Assembly: GCF_003318235.1 (NCBI RefSeq)
Contig: NZ_QOCG01000031.1
Location: 1-64,000, forward strand
Direction of reading: 5' to 3'
Length of the DNA: 64,000 bases
From: Loktanella sp. D2R18
GTDB lineage: Bacteria; Pseudomonadota; Alphaproteobacteria; Rhodobacterales; Rhodobacteraceae
The notes under the pieces were generated by a model. That model was not told the DNA's origin. It made no database searches and saw only the letters and a program-made list of their open reading frames with translations. Each line of letters starts with the position of its first letter. Position 1 is the stretch's first letter. Shown piece after piece: positions 50,339 through 59,756 of the stretch. A program made the position numbers and the translations under genes.

Positions 50339-51493
50339 ATGACCGTCGTGCCGGTAACGTCTGCTGATCTTGATGCCGCCGAAGTGTCGTGGTTTGCGGC
50401 CCTTTGTTCAGATGACTATCAATTTTTGGGGCAACCTGATGGGGCGCTCCGGTCATCGTGGGATCATTGCTCTGGCATTGTGAAAACGGCTGAAAAGCAA
50501 GGATTTCGGAATATCCTATGCCCGTCATCCTATCAGGTTGGGCAAGATACGCTAAGCTTTGTGGCTGGCTGTGCGCCAATCACATCGGACATCAATATGC
50601 TGGCCGCTGTGCGTTGCGGGGAAATGCAGCCGATTATGCTAGCGCGCACAATCGCGACGCTTGATCATATGCTGAACGGTCGTTTGACCGTGAACATCAT
50701 CAGCTCCGATTTTCCCGGACAAGTCGAAGAAAGCAGCTACCGCTATCAGCGGTCACGCGAGGTCGTTGAGATACTCAAACAGGCGTGGACCCAAGACGAA
50801 ATAAACCACAAAGGCGAGATCTACAATTTCTCAGGCCTGACCTCGGACCCGGTGCGCCCCTACCAAACAGGCGGGCCGCTTTTGTACTTTGGTGGCTACT
50901 CCCCTGCCGCGCTTGAGCTTTGCGGTGAGCATTGTGATGTTTACCTCATGTGGCCTGAAAAGGTCGAAGAATTGGCGGGCCGAATGAAGGCTGTGAATGC
51001 AGTCGCCGAAAAATACGAACGTACTTTGGATTACGGGCTACGCGTACACGTGATCGTGCGCGATACAGAGGCCGAGGCGCGTGAATATGCGGATTATATC
51101 GTCTCTAAACTGGATGATGATCAAGGTGACGCGATCCGCAACCGTGCGCAGGATGCGAAGTCACTTGGTGTTAGCCATCAGGCAAAGAACCGTGAAATCG
51201 CGGATGATTCCGGCTACATTGAACCCAACCTTTGGACAGGCGTTGGCCGTGCCCGGTCTGGCTGTGGTGCGGCGCTTGTTGGGTCAACGGATCAGGTTTT
51301 GTCAAAACTTAAAGCCTATCAAAAAATGGGTATCCGTGCGTTTATCTTGTCAGGCTATCCGCATATGGATGAGGCCGAACACTTTGGAACACGCGTATTA
51401 CCGCAGATGAAAACTTGCTCTTTACCACATGAATATGGACGCGTGCCTGCCAGTGTGCCTGCAACCCCCCTTGGAAATGGAGTCCGCCGCTAA
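50339..51493 (+). CDS. smoC: Flavin-dependent sulfoquinovose monooxygenase candidate
   Basis: Two ATGs lie in frame at 50330 and 50339; the AGGGAGG at 50323-50329 abuts the first, so the second, with proper spacing, is chosen (384 residues). It is a bacterial-luciferase-like FMNH2-dependent monooxygenase of the SsuD alkanesulfonate group (NILCPSSYQVGQDTLSF, IATLDHMLNGRLTVNIISS, LYFGGYSPAALELCG). With a flavin reductase, an aldo/keto reductase and a sugar importer, it fits SmoC, which desulfonates sulfoquinovose to 6-oxo-glucose and sulfite. The stop overlaps the next start by one base. Confidence 0.83.
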   Translation: MTVVPVTSADLDAAEVSWFAALCSDDYQFLGQPDGALRSSWDHCSGIVKTAEKQGFRNILCPSSYQVGQDTLSFVAGCAPITSDINMLAAVRCGEMQPIMLARTIATLDHMLNGRLTVNIISSDFPGQVEESSYRYQRSREVVEILKQAWTQDEINHKGEIYNFSGLTSDPVRPYQTGGPLLYFGGYSPAALELCGEHCDVYLMWPEKVEELAGRMKAVNAVAEKYERTLDYGLRVHVIVRDTEAEAREYADYIVSKLDDDQGDAIRNRAQDAKSLGVSHQAKNREIADDSGYIEPNLWTGVGRARSGCGAALVGSTDQVLSKLKAYQKMGIRAFILSGYPHMDEAEHFGTRVLPQMKTCSLPHEYGRVPASVPATPLGNGVRR

Positions 51494-52386
51494 TGATGCC
51501 GCGTATTGATATCACCCCTGACCTTTCGTTTAGTCAGATCGTTTATGGCATGTGGCGGATCGGCGATGACGCTGACACATCTGTCGCCCATATCGAAGCG
51601 AAAATTCAAAGCTGTCTTGCGCAGGGAATTACGACATTTGATCAGGCTGACATTTATGGCGGCTATGCTGCCGAAGACATTTTAGGCACCGCATTAAAGG
51701 CGAACCCTGCGCTCCGCCCGCAAATGGAGATCGTCACCAAATGCGATATCGTCGCACCAATGGGCCGTTATGAAGATGCGAAATGCAAACATTACGACAC
51801 CTCACGGGCGCATATCACATCATCTGTTGACTATTCGCTTGCGGCGATGGGAATTGAGCAAATTGACCTTCTGCTTATTCACCGCCCAGACCCGTTGATG
51901 GATCACAATGAAACCGGCGTTGCGCTTGACGAGATAGTGAAATCGGGCAAGGTGCGCGCTGTTGGCGTGTCCAACTTTAAGCTTTGGGATTGGGAATTGC
52001 TGCAATCGGGCATGAACGAAAAACTGGTCACGAACCAGGTTGAGATTTCAGCCTCCGCAATTACCCCATTCACCAATGGCGATATCGCATTTCATCAACG
52101 CCACGATCATCCAATGATGGCGTGGTCCCCATTGGGTGGCGGCGATTTGATGACAGGGCAAAGCGCGCTGACCGACCGTATGGATGAAATCGCCAAAGAT
52201 CAGGGCGTAGACCGGGCGGCCGTTGCCGTTGCGTTTTTGCTGCGCCACCCGGCCAAAATATTACCGGTATTGGGGACAAATAACCTTGAACGGATTGGCC
52301 GCCTGTCAGATGCTCTTTCTGTTACAATTAGCCGTCAAGACTGGTTCTATCTATACGAATCCGCATTGGGTACCGAAGTCGCATGA
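51493..52386 (+). CDS. smoB: Aldo/keto reductase, candidate 6-oxo-glucose reductase
   Basis: This 297-residue barrel protein has aldo/keto reductase signatures: FDQADIYGGYAAEDIL with the catalytic Asp and Tyr region, EIVTKCD with the catalytic Lys, IDLLLIHRPDPLMD with the His, and LPVLGTNNLERI for cofactor binding. In sulfo-SMO loci SmoB reduces 6-oxo-glucose to glucose with NADPH. It begins one base within the smoC stop and overlaps smoA by four bases. Confidence 0.85.
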   Translation: MMPRIDITPDLSFSQIVYGMWRIGDDADTSVAHIEAKIQSCLAQGITTFDQADIYGGYAAEDILGTALKANPALRPQMEIVTKCDIVAPMGRYEDAKCKHYDTSRAHITSSVDYSLAAMGIEQIDLLLIHRPDPLMDHNETGVALDEIVKSGKVRAVGVSNFKLWDWELLQSGMNEKLVTNQVEISASAITPFTNGDIAFHQRHDHPMMAWSPLGGGDLMTGQSALTDRMDEIAKDQGVDRAAVAVAFLLRHPAKILPVLGTNNLERIGRLSDALSVTISRQDWFYLYESALGTEVA

Positions 52387-52904
52387 TCGCAACCGAAACA
52401 ATCGCAACCGAGACATCATTTGTCCCTGACCCAAGCAACCCGCGCCAACTGCGGGATGCATTTGGTCGGTTTGCGACTGGCGTGACGATTGTGACAGTGG
52501 CCACGCAAGATGGTCCGATGGCAATCACGGCGAATAGCTTTTCATCATTGTCGCTGGAGCCTCCGCTTGTGATGTGGGCACCCGATAAATCATCACGCCG
52601 CTATGCGCATTTTGCGCAGGCTGAACATTTTGCGATCCATGTTCTGGCATCTGATCAAGAAGACCTGTGTTGGCGGGTTGCCCGCGATGGGGCCGGGTTG
52701 TTGGCAAACGAACTGACCACAAACGCCGAAGATGTACCCGTTTTGTCAGGCTGTCTCGCGCGCTTCGAATGCCGCCGCTACGCATCTTACGACGGAGGGG
52801 ATCACGACATCGTCGTGGGGCAGGTTCTGCGTGCCGCCCAGCGCGAAGACGGCGACGCATTGACGTTTTTTAAAGGAAAGATGGCTGGTCACATCGCGCG
52901 GTAA
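52383..52904 (+). CDS. smoA: Flavin reductase of the two-component monooxygenase
   Basis: This 173-residue protein of the flavin-reductase-like family has the typical start of the domain (RDAFGRFATGVTIVTVATQD) and GPMAITANSFSSLSLEPPLV and HFAIHVLA motifs. It would supply FMNH2 to SmoC using NAD(P)H. It overlaps smoB (ATGA). Confidence 0.87.
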   Translation: MIATETIATETSFVPDPSNPRQLRDAFGRFATGVTIVTVATQDGPMAITANSFSSLSLEPPLVMWAPDKSSRRYAHFAQAEHFAIHVLASDQEDLCWRVARDGAGLLANELTTNAEDVPVLSGCLARFECRRYASYDGGDHDIVVGQVLRAAQREDGDALTFFKGKMAGHIAR

Positions 52905-52972
52905 TGCGGTGTAAGAGGAGGCAGCCAACAACAAGGACCAAAACTGAAATCTGAATGTCTGGGGAGGACACC

Positions 52973-54238
52973 ATGAAGATGAAAACGAACAAATTGATGT
53001 TGGCGGCGCTGATGCTGTCAGGCGCAAGCAGCGCATATGCGGACGAAGTATCGTTCCTATGCTACCAAGACAGCAATGAATGCGATGTGATCGCAGAAAT
53101 GTTGCCGACCTTTACCGCAAATACGGGTCACACGGTGAACTTGGAAACTGTCGCCTATGACGTGATCCGCGATCAGCTTGAAAACCAATTGCAAACCGAT
53201 GCCGCCCCTGATGTGGCGCGTGTGACCAACTTGGGTGGTTTGAACCAGTATTACCTTGATCTTGCCCCTTATGTGGACGGCGCGGCTTGGGAAGCCAGCT
53301 ATGGCGCGACATTGCCGTGGTTCCGCACACCCGGTGGCGAAGATGCTGGCATTTACGGTTGGATGACCCAACTGACCGTGACCGGCCCCTATGTGAACGT
53401 GACGCTTTTTGAAGACGCAGGCGTAGACATGCCCGGCGCGGGCGCAACATGGGACGATTGGGCAACCGCCCTGATGGAAGTCAAGGAAATGACAGGCATC
53501 ACAGCGGGCCTAGCGATGGATCGCACCGCACACCGCCTTGCTGGCCCAGCGTTCAGCTATGGCGCGCAATTCTTTGACGACGCGGGCCAGCCAATGTTGG
53601 TTGACGCGGGTTTCCGCGATTTCGCCGAAACATTCGTGGGTTGGCACGAATCCGGCTTGATGCCCGCCGAGGGTTGGCCAGCTGGCGAAGGGACACAGTA
53701 CCGTAACGCGGCACCATTGTTCCAATCAGGCGATGTTGCAATGCACATGTCTGGGTCATGGATGATCAACAGCTATGCTGACAACATCTCCGACTTTGAT
53801 TGGATCGCAGTTCCGGCACCATGTGGCACAGGTGGTTGTGGTGCAATGCCCGGTGGCGCTGCGATTGTCGCGTTTGAATCAACAGACGTGCCTGAAGCGG
53901 CCGCTGCCTTGATTGATTTCCTTGCGATGGAAGAAAACGCAGCACAATTTGCGGCCGCGACCCGCAACATCACGGCACACCAAGGTCTGCAAGCATCCGG
54001 CATTGACTATGCAGATGCATCCCCAGCGGTTGCGGCGGCTTTGTCAGTCTTTGCAGCCAATGCAGGCGTTGCGGCGGAAACAACCCCGCAAGCCTACACA
54101 TTGCAAGGGTACGCGAAGAACTTTGTCATCTATGGCGCGGTTCCAGATTACCTGACACAGGCAATCACGGGTGAGCTGACGCTAGACGAAGCGCTTGATG
54201 CGATTGATGCGGATGTTGCCGCCAAGATCGCCGAGTAA
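52973..54238 (+). CDS. smoF: ABC transporter sugar-binding protein
   Basis: GGGGAGG lies inside the longer frame (52955), so the ATG at 52973 is the start; this gives 421 residues. The signal peptide is cleaved after AYA near residue 23. The mature protein is a family-1 extracellular solute-binding protein (EMLPTFTANTGHTVNLETV; PGGAAIVAFESTDVPEAA; C-terminal DEALDAIDADVAAKI). In sulfo-SMO loci SmoF binds sulfoquinovosyl glycerol; here the ligand is inferred from neighbours. It is followed by its two permeases. Confidence 0.87.
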   Translation: MKMKTNKLMLAALMLSGASSAYADEVSFLCYQDSNECDVIAEMLPTFTANTGHTVNLETVAYDVIRDQLENQLQTDAAPDVARVTNLGGLNQYYLDLAPYVDGAAWEASYGATLPWFRTPGGEDAGIYGWMTQLTVTGPYVNVTLFEDAGVDMPGAGATWDDWATALMEVKEMTGITAGLAMDRTAHRLAGPAFSYGAQFFDDAGQPMLVDAGFRDFAETFVGWHESGLMPAEGWPAGEGTQYRNAAPLFQSGDVAMHMSGSWMINSYADNISDFDWIAVPAPCGTGGCGAMPGGAAIVAFESTDVPEAAAALIDFLAMEENAAQFAAATRNITAHQGLQASGIDYADASPAVAAALSVFAANAGVAAETTPQAYTLQGYAKNFVIYGAVPDYLTQAITGELTLDEALDAIDADVAAKIAE

Positions 54239-54261
54239 GACGTCTAACAGGGGGTCACGGC

Positions 54262-55326
54262 ATGTCTGAGGCATTATCTGCTGCTTTTTCCGGCTCGCCG
54301 TGGCCGCTTTATCTGCTGATCTATTTGATCAACGGTTGGGCGCTCTTGCGCCCTTCCGGGCCCATCTGGGATCGCTGCATTAGCACGCTTGGCTGGCCCA
54401 TTGAAATGACCCAGCGCCTGTCGGGCGCAACCGGGCTTCCTTATCTATTCTTGCTGCCCAATATGATCATTTTTGGGCTGTTCACCTTTGCGCCCCTGTT
54501 CATCAACATGGGTTTTTCGGTGACCGAAGGGCAATCAATTCTGTTTTCTGATCGCGAATGGGCGGGGTTAGACAACCTGCGCCGCCTGTTGTCGGAAACC
54601 CAAATCGACACCGGGGCTGCGAACCTCGAAGATGATAAATTTCTTAGCGCGGTCTATGACACGGCAACATTTGTGGTGTTCCAAGTGCCGATCATGATCG
54701 CGGTCGCGCTGACGTCGGCTTTGGCGTTGAACCGCAAAATCGTGGCGCGTGGGTTATGGCGCGCGGTATTCTTTTACCCGGTGATGCTATCGCCCGTAGT
54801 TGTTGGCTTTCTCTGGAGCCTGATCCTCAAACGCCAAGGCGTGCTTTCTGAAACACTGATGCGCTGGGGCTGGATTGACGCGCCGGTACAGTGGCTGACC
54901 GATCCGTCTTGGACGATGTTTTGGTCCGTGTTTGTCTACACGTGGGCGCATCTGGGGTTCTACATGTTGATCCTTTTGGCCGGGCTTCAGGCGATCCCAC
55001 GCGATGTCTATGAGGCCGCCGAAATGGATGGCACCCCTGCATGGCGGCAGTTGACGCGGATCACGATCCCGCTTTTGGCCCCTACATTACTGGTGGTGAC
55101 GGTGCTATCGCTGGTCAAAGCCTTCCAAGCATTTGAAGAGCTCTACGCGATGTCAGTGCGCTGGACGTCGCTTGTCGGCTATATTTTTGAAACCTCTGGC
55201 CTGCGCGGGCAGCCAACGGCCAATGGGCTGGGCATTGCGGCGATGGCGTCGCTATTGGTTGCGGTCGTGCTGATCATGTTGTCGCTGCTGCAAGTCTATC
55301 TTTCATCGAAATCGAGCAAAAAATGA
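54262..55326 (+). CDS. ABC sugar permease, MalF-like
   Basis: This 354-residue membrane protein has about eight hydrophobic segments: two N-terminal ones (residues 12-30 and 60-82) and the MetI/BPD core with the EAA-type cytoplasmic loop DVYEAAEMDGTPAWRQLTRITIPLLAP near residue 250. It forms the channel with the next gene. Overlap with it is four bases (ATGA). Confidence 0.92.
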   Translation: MSEALSAAFSGSPWPLYLLIYLINGWALLRPSGPIWDRCISTLGWPIEMTQRLSGATGLPYLFLLPNMIIFGLFTFAPLFINMGFSVTEGQSILFSDREWAGLDNLRRLLSETQIDTGAANLEDDKFLSAVYDTATFVVFQVPIMIAVALTSALALNRKIVARGLWRAVFFYPVMLSPVVVGFLWSLILKRQGVLSETLMRWGWIDAPVQWLTDPSWTMFWSVFVYTWAHLGFYMLILLAGLQAIPRDVYEAAEMDGTPAWRQLTRITIPLLAPTLLVVTVLSLVKAFQAFEELYAMSVRWTSLVGYIFETSGLRGQPTANGLGIAAMASLLVAVVLIMLSLLQVYLSSKSSKK

Positions 55327-56759
55327 CAGCACTCGCAACATTTCTGACGCGCAAAGCGGGCGGTCGCCAGGCGAATTGGCTTGATTGGCTGACCTATGCC
55401 TATCTGTTCACTGGGTTCTTGGTCATTGTCATTCCGGTGATGTGGCTTGCGCTCAACTCGCTCAAATCCGCATCACAGCTTGAAAAGCAAGACCTATCAC
55501 TGTTGCCTTCCAGCTTTGAAAGCGTGGCACGCGCCACAGTGTCCGGCCCTGACGGTAAAGAAATCTTTTTCATTCAGGACCTGCCTGATTGGGTGCTGGG
55601 ATGGAATGATCTGTCGGACGCAGAACAAGCCAGCCATGACATCCCAGCGTTTCTTGCCGATTGGTCGGGCAATGAACTATACGCCGTGCGGTCGCAACTG
55701 GGCTATGTGCCAACATTGGTCCGTGAAATGGTCGCAGCGCAGGATTTGCCTGATTGGTTGCTGCGGTATCCGTCCATGTCAGCTGCTGCCAAACAAGATT
55801 TCGACCCCGCCGAAGTGATCGCGGCCCTTGCGCCTGAAGATCAGCGGCTATTGTCTGAATTTCTGGGCGTCGGCGGATACGAGCCTTCGCGGCTGACCCT
55901 ACAAATTCTAGCGCGCGCACCAGACCCCGAAACAGGTGAAGAAACCCTATTTGGCATTTCAAATTTTAAGGCCACGCGCGCACTAACCCCTGCCCGCTAT
56001 GTCGACAATCGCAGCGCTGACGTCGTGCGTCTGAACACCGCGGATATCACAATGCGCCGTCCGCTTGATCCGTCATGGAACAATTTCACCGACCCGCTGA
56101 CCGGAAATGCCTTTGGTGTGAACGTAAACTTTGCGACGTGTTTCACTAACTCGGTCCTGGTGACGTTGATCGCGACGGTATTGACGCTCTTAATCAACTC
56201 TATGGCCGCATTTTCGTTGGCAAAGTATAAATTTCGCGGCCAAGTCGCGTTCTTTATCGTCATTCTGGCCACCTTGATGGTGCCGCCAACCATTACGCTG
56301 GTTGGTGTGTTCAAGGCGGTCAACGCGACCGGGTTATCAGGATCCATTTGGGGTGTGATCATTCCAGGCGCGGCAACGCCAACAGGGGTGTTCTTGCTGC
56401 GCCAATACATGCTGTCAATCCCAGATGAATTGATCGAAGCCGCGCGTATGGATGCGGCGTCGGAATGGAAAGTCTATTGGCGGATCGTGCTGCCACTTGC
56501 AATGCCTGCATTGGCCGCGCTTGGGATTTTGTCGATCATCTGGCGCTGGAACGATTTGATCCTGCCGTTGGTCGCGATTGCCACCACCAAAGAAGCCTAC
56601 ACCATCCAACTTTGCCTGCTTGAATTCCGCGGCGAACATCTGTCGCAAGAACATTACCGCCTTGCGATGACGATGGTCAGCCTTGTGCCATCGACGCTCG
56701 TCTTCGTGTTTTTGCAGAAATACATCACCACCGGTATTGCCAATACAGGACTGAAATAA
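55323..56759 (+). CDS. ABC sugar permease, MalG-like with a large insertion
   Basis: This 478-residue protein has an N-terminal membrane segment (about 20-42), then a soluble insertion of about 200 residues (50-265), then the MetI core with ELIEAARMDAASEWKVYWRIVLPLAMP near residue 370. Family members are commonly about 280 residues, so the periplasmic insertion is unusually large and holds the repeat IQDLPDWVL / AQDLPDWLL. It overlaps the ATPase gene by one base (TAATG). Confidence 0.92.
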   Translation: MTALATFLTRKAGGRQANWLDWLTYAYLFTGFLVIVIPVMWLALNSLKSASQLEKQDLSLLPSSFESVARATVSGPDGKEIFFIQDLPDWVLGWNDLSDAEQASHDIPAFLADWSGNELYAVRSQLGYVPTLVREMVAAQDLPDWLLRYPSMSAAAKQDFDPAEVIAALAPEDQRLLSEFLGVGGYEPSRLTLQILARAPDPETGEETLFGISNFKATRALTPARYVDNRSADVVRLNTADITMRRPLDPSWNNFTDPLTGNAFGVNVNFATCFTNSVLVTLIATVLTLLINSMAAFSLAKYKFRGQVAFFIVILATLMVPPTITLVGVFKAVNATGLSGSIWGVIIPGAATPTGVFLLRQYMLSIPDELIEAARMDAASEWKVYWRIVLPLAMPALAALGILSIIWRWNDLILPLVAIATTKEAYTIQLCLLEFRGEHLSQEHYRLAMTMVSLVPSTLVFVFLQKYITTGIANTGLK

Positions 56760-57823
56760 TGACCAAACTTGTCCTTAATAACGTCAAGAAATCCTATGGT
56801 GATGTTGATGTCATCCATGGGATCGACATGGAAATTCAATCCGGCGAATTCTGCGTTTTCGTTGGACCGTCTGGTTGCGGAAAATCGACCCTATTACGGG
56901 TAATTTCAGGCCTAGAAGACATTAGCGCGGGTGACATTGAAATCGACGAAACCGTGGTCAACCAAGTACCCGCGGCCCAGCGCGGGCTGGCGATGGTGTT
57001 CCAGTCTTATGCGCTTTATCCGCATATGTCGGTGCGCAAAAATCTCAGCTTTGGATTGGAAAATCTTAAGACCTCAAAAGCTGAGATTGAGAAGCGCGTG
57101 ACCGAAGCCGCCCGGATGCTGCAGATTGACCCTTACCTTGATCGCCGTCCCGGCCAGCTATCTGGCGGGCAACGTCAGCGTGTTGCCATTGGCCGTGCGG
57201 TCGTGCGCGAACCCAAGGTTTTTTTGTTTGACGAGCCGCTGTCCAACCTTGATGCCGAATTGCGCGTAAGCATGCGACGCGAAATTGGTGCGTTGCATCG
57301 GCGGCTTGGCAACACAATGATTTACGTCACCCATGATCAAGTCGAAGCCATGACAATGGCCGACAAGATCGCGGTCCTGCGGGCCGGCAAGGTTGAACAA
57401 TTTGGTACCCCCTTGGACCTGTTCAACCATCCCAAGAACCGCTTTGTTGCAGGGTTTATTGGATCTCCCGCGATGAATTTCTTGCAAGGCAAGGTCGGTC
57501 CGCAGGGCATTATTTTGGATGATAAAACGGAGATTGCAGTTGATCCGGCACGGTTACACGGGCCCGAAGGCACGCCCGTTGAACTGGGTGTCCGACCACG
57601 CGACTTGATCATCGATCCGACTGGACCGATCAATTTGTCGATTTTGGAAGTAGAGCAACTGGGTGCTGAAAGTTACCTGTTCGCAGAGCTTTCAACAGGA
57701 GAATCTATCGTGGTGCACCAACCCGGCCAAACGGATGTCAAAATCGGCGACGGGCTCCGCGCTGCAGTAAATTCCGATGCATTATTCGTCTTTGATAAGG
57801 CCAGCGGGCAAGCATGGTACTAA
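56759..57823 (+). CDS. ABC transporter ATP-binding protein (MalK/UgpC-like)
   Basis: This 354-residue protein has Walker A GPSGCGKST at residues 36-44, Q-loop, signature LSGGQRQRVAIGRA at about 134, Walker B FLFDEPLSNLD and the switch His in THDQVEAMTMAD. The C-terminal OB-type regulatory domain (about 235-350) is present. It energises the two permeases. The following UPF0324 gene overlaps it by ten bases. Confidence 0.95.
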   Translation: MTKLVLNNVKKSYGDVDVIHGIDMEIQSGEFCVFVGPSGCGKSTLLRVISGLEDISAGDIEIDETVVNQVPAAQRGLAMVFQSYALYPHMSVRKNLSFGLENLKTSKAEIEKRVTEAARMLQIDPYLDRRPGQLSGGQRQRVAIGRAVVREPKVFLFDEPLSNLDAELRVSMRREIGALHRRLGNTMIYVTHDQVEAMTMADKIAVLRAGKVEQFGTPLDLFNHPKNRFVAGFIGSPAMNFLQGKVGPQGIILDDKTEIAVDPARLHGPEGTPVELGVRPRDLIIDPTGPINLSILEVEQLGAESYLFAELSTGESIVVHQPGQTDVKIGDGLRAAVNSDALFVFDKASGQAWY

Positions 57824-58794
57824 ACGCTAGGGCCGTTTTTCCCGGCCTCTTATTCGCAGCGATGGTCGCAATGGCCGCGCAATTCTTGTCAGAACACTAC
57901 GGCGCCCCGGTCATGTTGATGGCCATCCTGCTAGGCATTCCGTTTCAATTTCTATCAACCGAAGAACGCACTTCGGTCGGGATCGCCTTTGCGTCACGCC
58001 GCGTATTGCGGATCGGGGTGGCTTTGTTGGGGGTGCGCGTCAGCGTTGATATGGTCGCAGAGATCGGTTTTGCCAATGTGGCGCTCGTTGCATCTGGGGT
58101 GGCGTTGACCATTCTCTTGGGGTTAGTGCTTGCCCCGCTCTTTGGCCGTAGCCGTTCCTTTGGCTTCTTGGTCGGCGGTTCAGTCGCAATTTGCGGCGCG
58201 TCAGCAGCAATGGCGATCGCGTCCTTGTTGCCCAAAGGCGAAAATACAGAACGCGATGTGACCTTTACTGTGGTATCGGTCACGCTCGCCTCAACTGTGG
58301 CGATGATCGCTTATCCGATATTGATCAGCGCCATGGGCATGGATAGCCAATCAGCGGGGGTTTTCTTGGGTGGGACCATCCATGACGTCGCGCAGGTTGT
58401 CGGCGCCGGGTATTCCGTGTCGGAAGAAACGGGCGACATTTCTACTTTGGTCAAACTGTTCCGGGTCGGTATGCTGGCGCCTGTGGTTTTCATTGGCGCG
58501 TTATTCCTGCGTCAATCCGGTCAAGGTGCAGAAGGCGTGCCGCTTGTCCCGGGCTTTGTAATTGGGTTTTTGGCACTTGCGGCGATGAACTCCTTTGGGT
58601 GGCTTCCTGACTTCGCTATCCAAACTGCCGATACGGTGTCACGCGCATGTCTTGTCACCGCTGTCGCGGCCGTCGGGATGAAGACATCGTTCGAAGACTT
58701 GCGTTCCGTGGGCAGATCAGCGCCATTGATGATCTTAATCTTGACGGTCGCGCTCGCAGGTTATGTTTTAATTGGGCAGCATACCCTGCTTTGA
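57814..58794 (+). CDS. UPF0324 (YeiH-type) membrane protein, probable sulfite exporter
   Basis: This 326-residue protein has ten or so hydrophobic segments and the UPF0324 motifs SVAICGASAAMAIASLLP and GVFLGGTIHDVAQVVGAGYS. Members are proposed sulfite exporters in sulfonate-degrading bacteria (SuyZ). In a locus that releases sulfite from a sulfonate this fits export of a toxic product. It overlaps the ATPase gene and is the last gene of the operon. Confidence 0.87.
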   Translation: MVLNARAVFPGLLFAAMVAMAAQFLSEHYGAPVMLMAILLGIPFQFLSTEERTSVGIAFASRRVLRIGVALLGVRVSVDMVAEIGFANVALVASGVALTILLGLVLAPLFGRSRSFGFLVGGSVAICGASAAMAIASLLPKGENTERDVTFTVVSVTLASTVAMIAYPILISAMGMDSQSAGVFLGGTIHDVAQVVGAGYSVSEETGDISTLVKLFRVGMLAPVVFIGALFLRQSGQGAEGVPLVPGFVIGFLALAAMNSFGWLPDFAIQTADTVSRACLVTAVAAVGMKTSFEDLRSVGRSAPLMILILTVALAGYVLIGQHTLL

Positions 58795-59070
58795 TTTCAG
58801 CCCGAAAGATGGGCTTCAATACAGGGTTTACGTTTTTATGATGCCGGGGCAAAGCGGCACCAAAATGATCACCCCTAACCGACTGAGGTGATCAAAGATC
58901 ATCTGACATGACGCTGCAAGCCATTCGACAAAGAGGGCATTAGTACGTTTTTTGCAGCGAATGGCAGGCTTGAGCCCAAATTGACAAGGTTTCTGCAATG
59001 CAGCTAATGTCTGCTATCAAGGTTAGTGCAAAAATTTGACAACCACCTGAGCTTTTAACAGGGTTTATCC

Positions 59071-59547
59071 ATGAATTCTAAAACACTTACTTCTTCGGCA
59101 TTACTGTGCTTTGCCTTGGTTTGCGCCTCATCTGCCAAGGCAGACGAACCCACAATAGATGAAAGTTGCGAACTTCTTATCCAGTTTCTACCTAATGATA
59201 TCCAAGATATTCCAATAAACCAATGTGAAAGCCCAACAGAATCTCAAACAGTGGTTACGGCCGCGTTAACAGTTCCCGCAAACCGTGTGTTAGATGTTCA
59301 AAGAATCCTGATTTCGTCCTACGGGATGGAGCCTTTGCAGTTCGTTTGTTGTGGTTACGAAACGTCCCCCGTTACAGTTGCACTTCCGGCAGGCCATCCA
59401 CTTAGACAAAATACCCCAAGAGGAGTATATCGCGACATTTTACTATCGTTCTCCGCGCCCGGAATTTCAGATAATAACAAAGGCAACGAGTTCTTGGACG
59501 TGGGGCAAGCTGATGCCATATTGCGACTTCGACTTGTGGACTACTAG
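59071..59547 (+). CDS. Small secreted protein of unknown function
   Basis: This 158-residue protein has a signal peptide (ALLCFALVCASSAKA, cleavage near residue 24). The mature part has several cysteines (ESCELL, NQCESP, FVCCGYE) and ends IRLRLVDY-like with a strand-rich pattern. I do not recognise it. Base use is more AT-rich than its neighbours. The flanks 58795-59070 and 59548-59756 hold no gene that I can support. Confidence 0.7.
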   Translation: MNSKTLTSSALLCFALVCASSAKADEPTIDESCELLIQFLPNDIQDIPINQCESPTESQTVVTAALTVPANRVLDVQRILISSYGMEPLQFVCCGYETSPVTVALPAGHPLRQNTPRGVYRDILLSFSAPGISDNNKGNEFLDVGQADAILRLRLVDY

Positions 59548-59756
59548 GTCTGCATCTCCCAGAAGCAGCCATTGGCGCAACCGCAGCGAATTCACGCTTT
59601 GTCCGCATAGCAGACTTCGACCACTGCTGTTTGAAGGTCATTTTGGGTGTCGGTTGCATATAGTTTGCCATGACGTAAGTTAGTGATCAAGGGTGTTGGG
59701 TTGGCTGGCTGCCTGCAGTCGGGCACACATTCGCCCCAAACACCCGAGGAACGACG

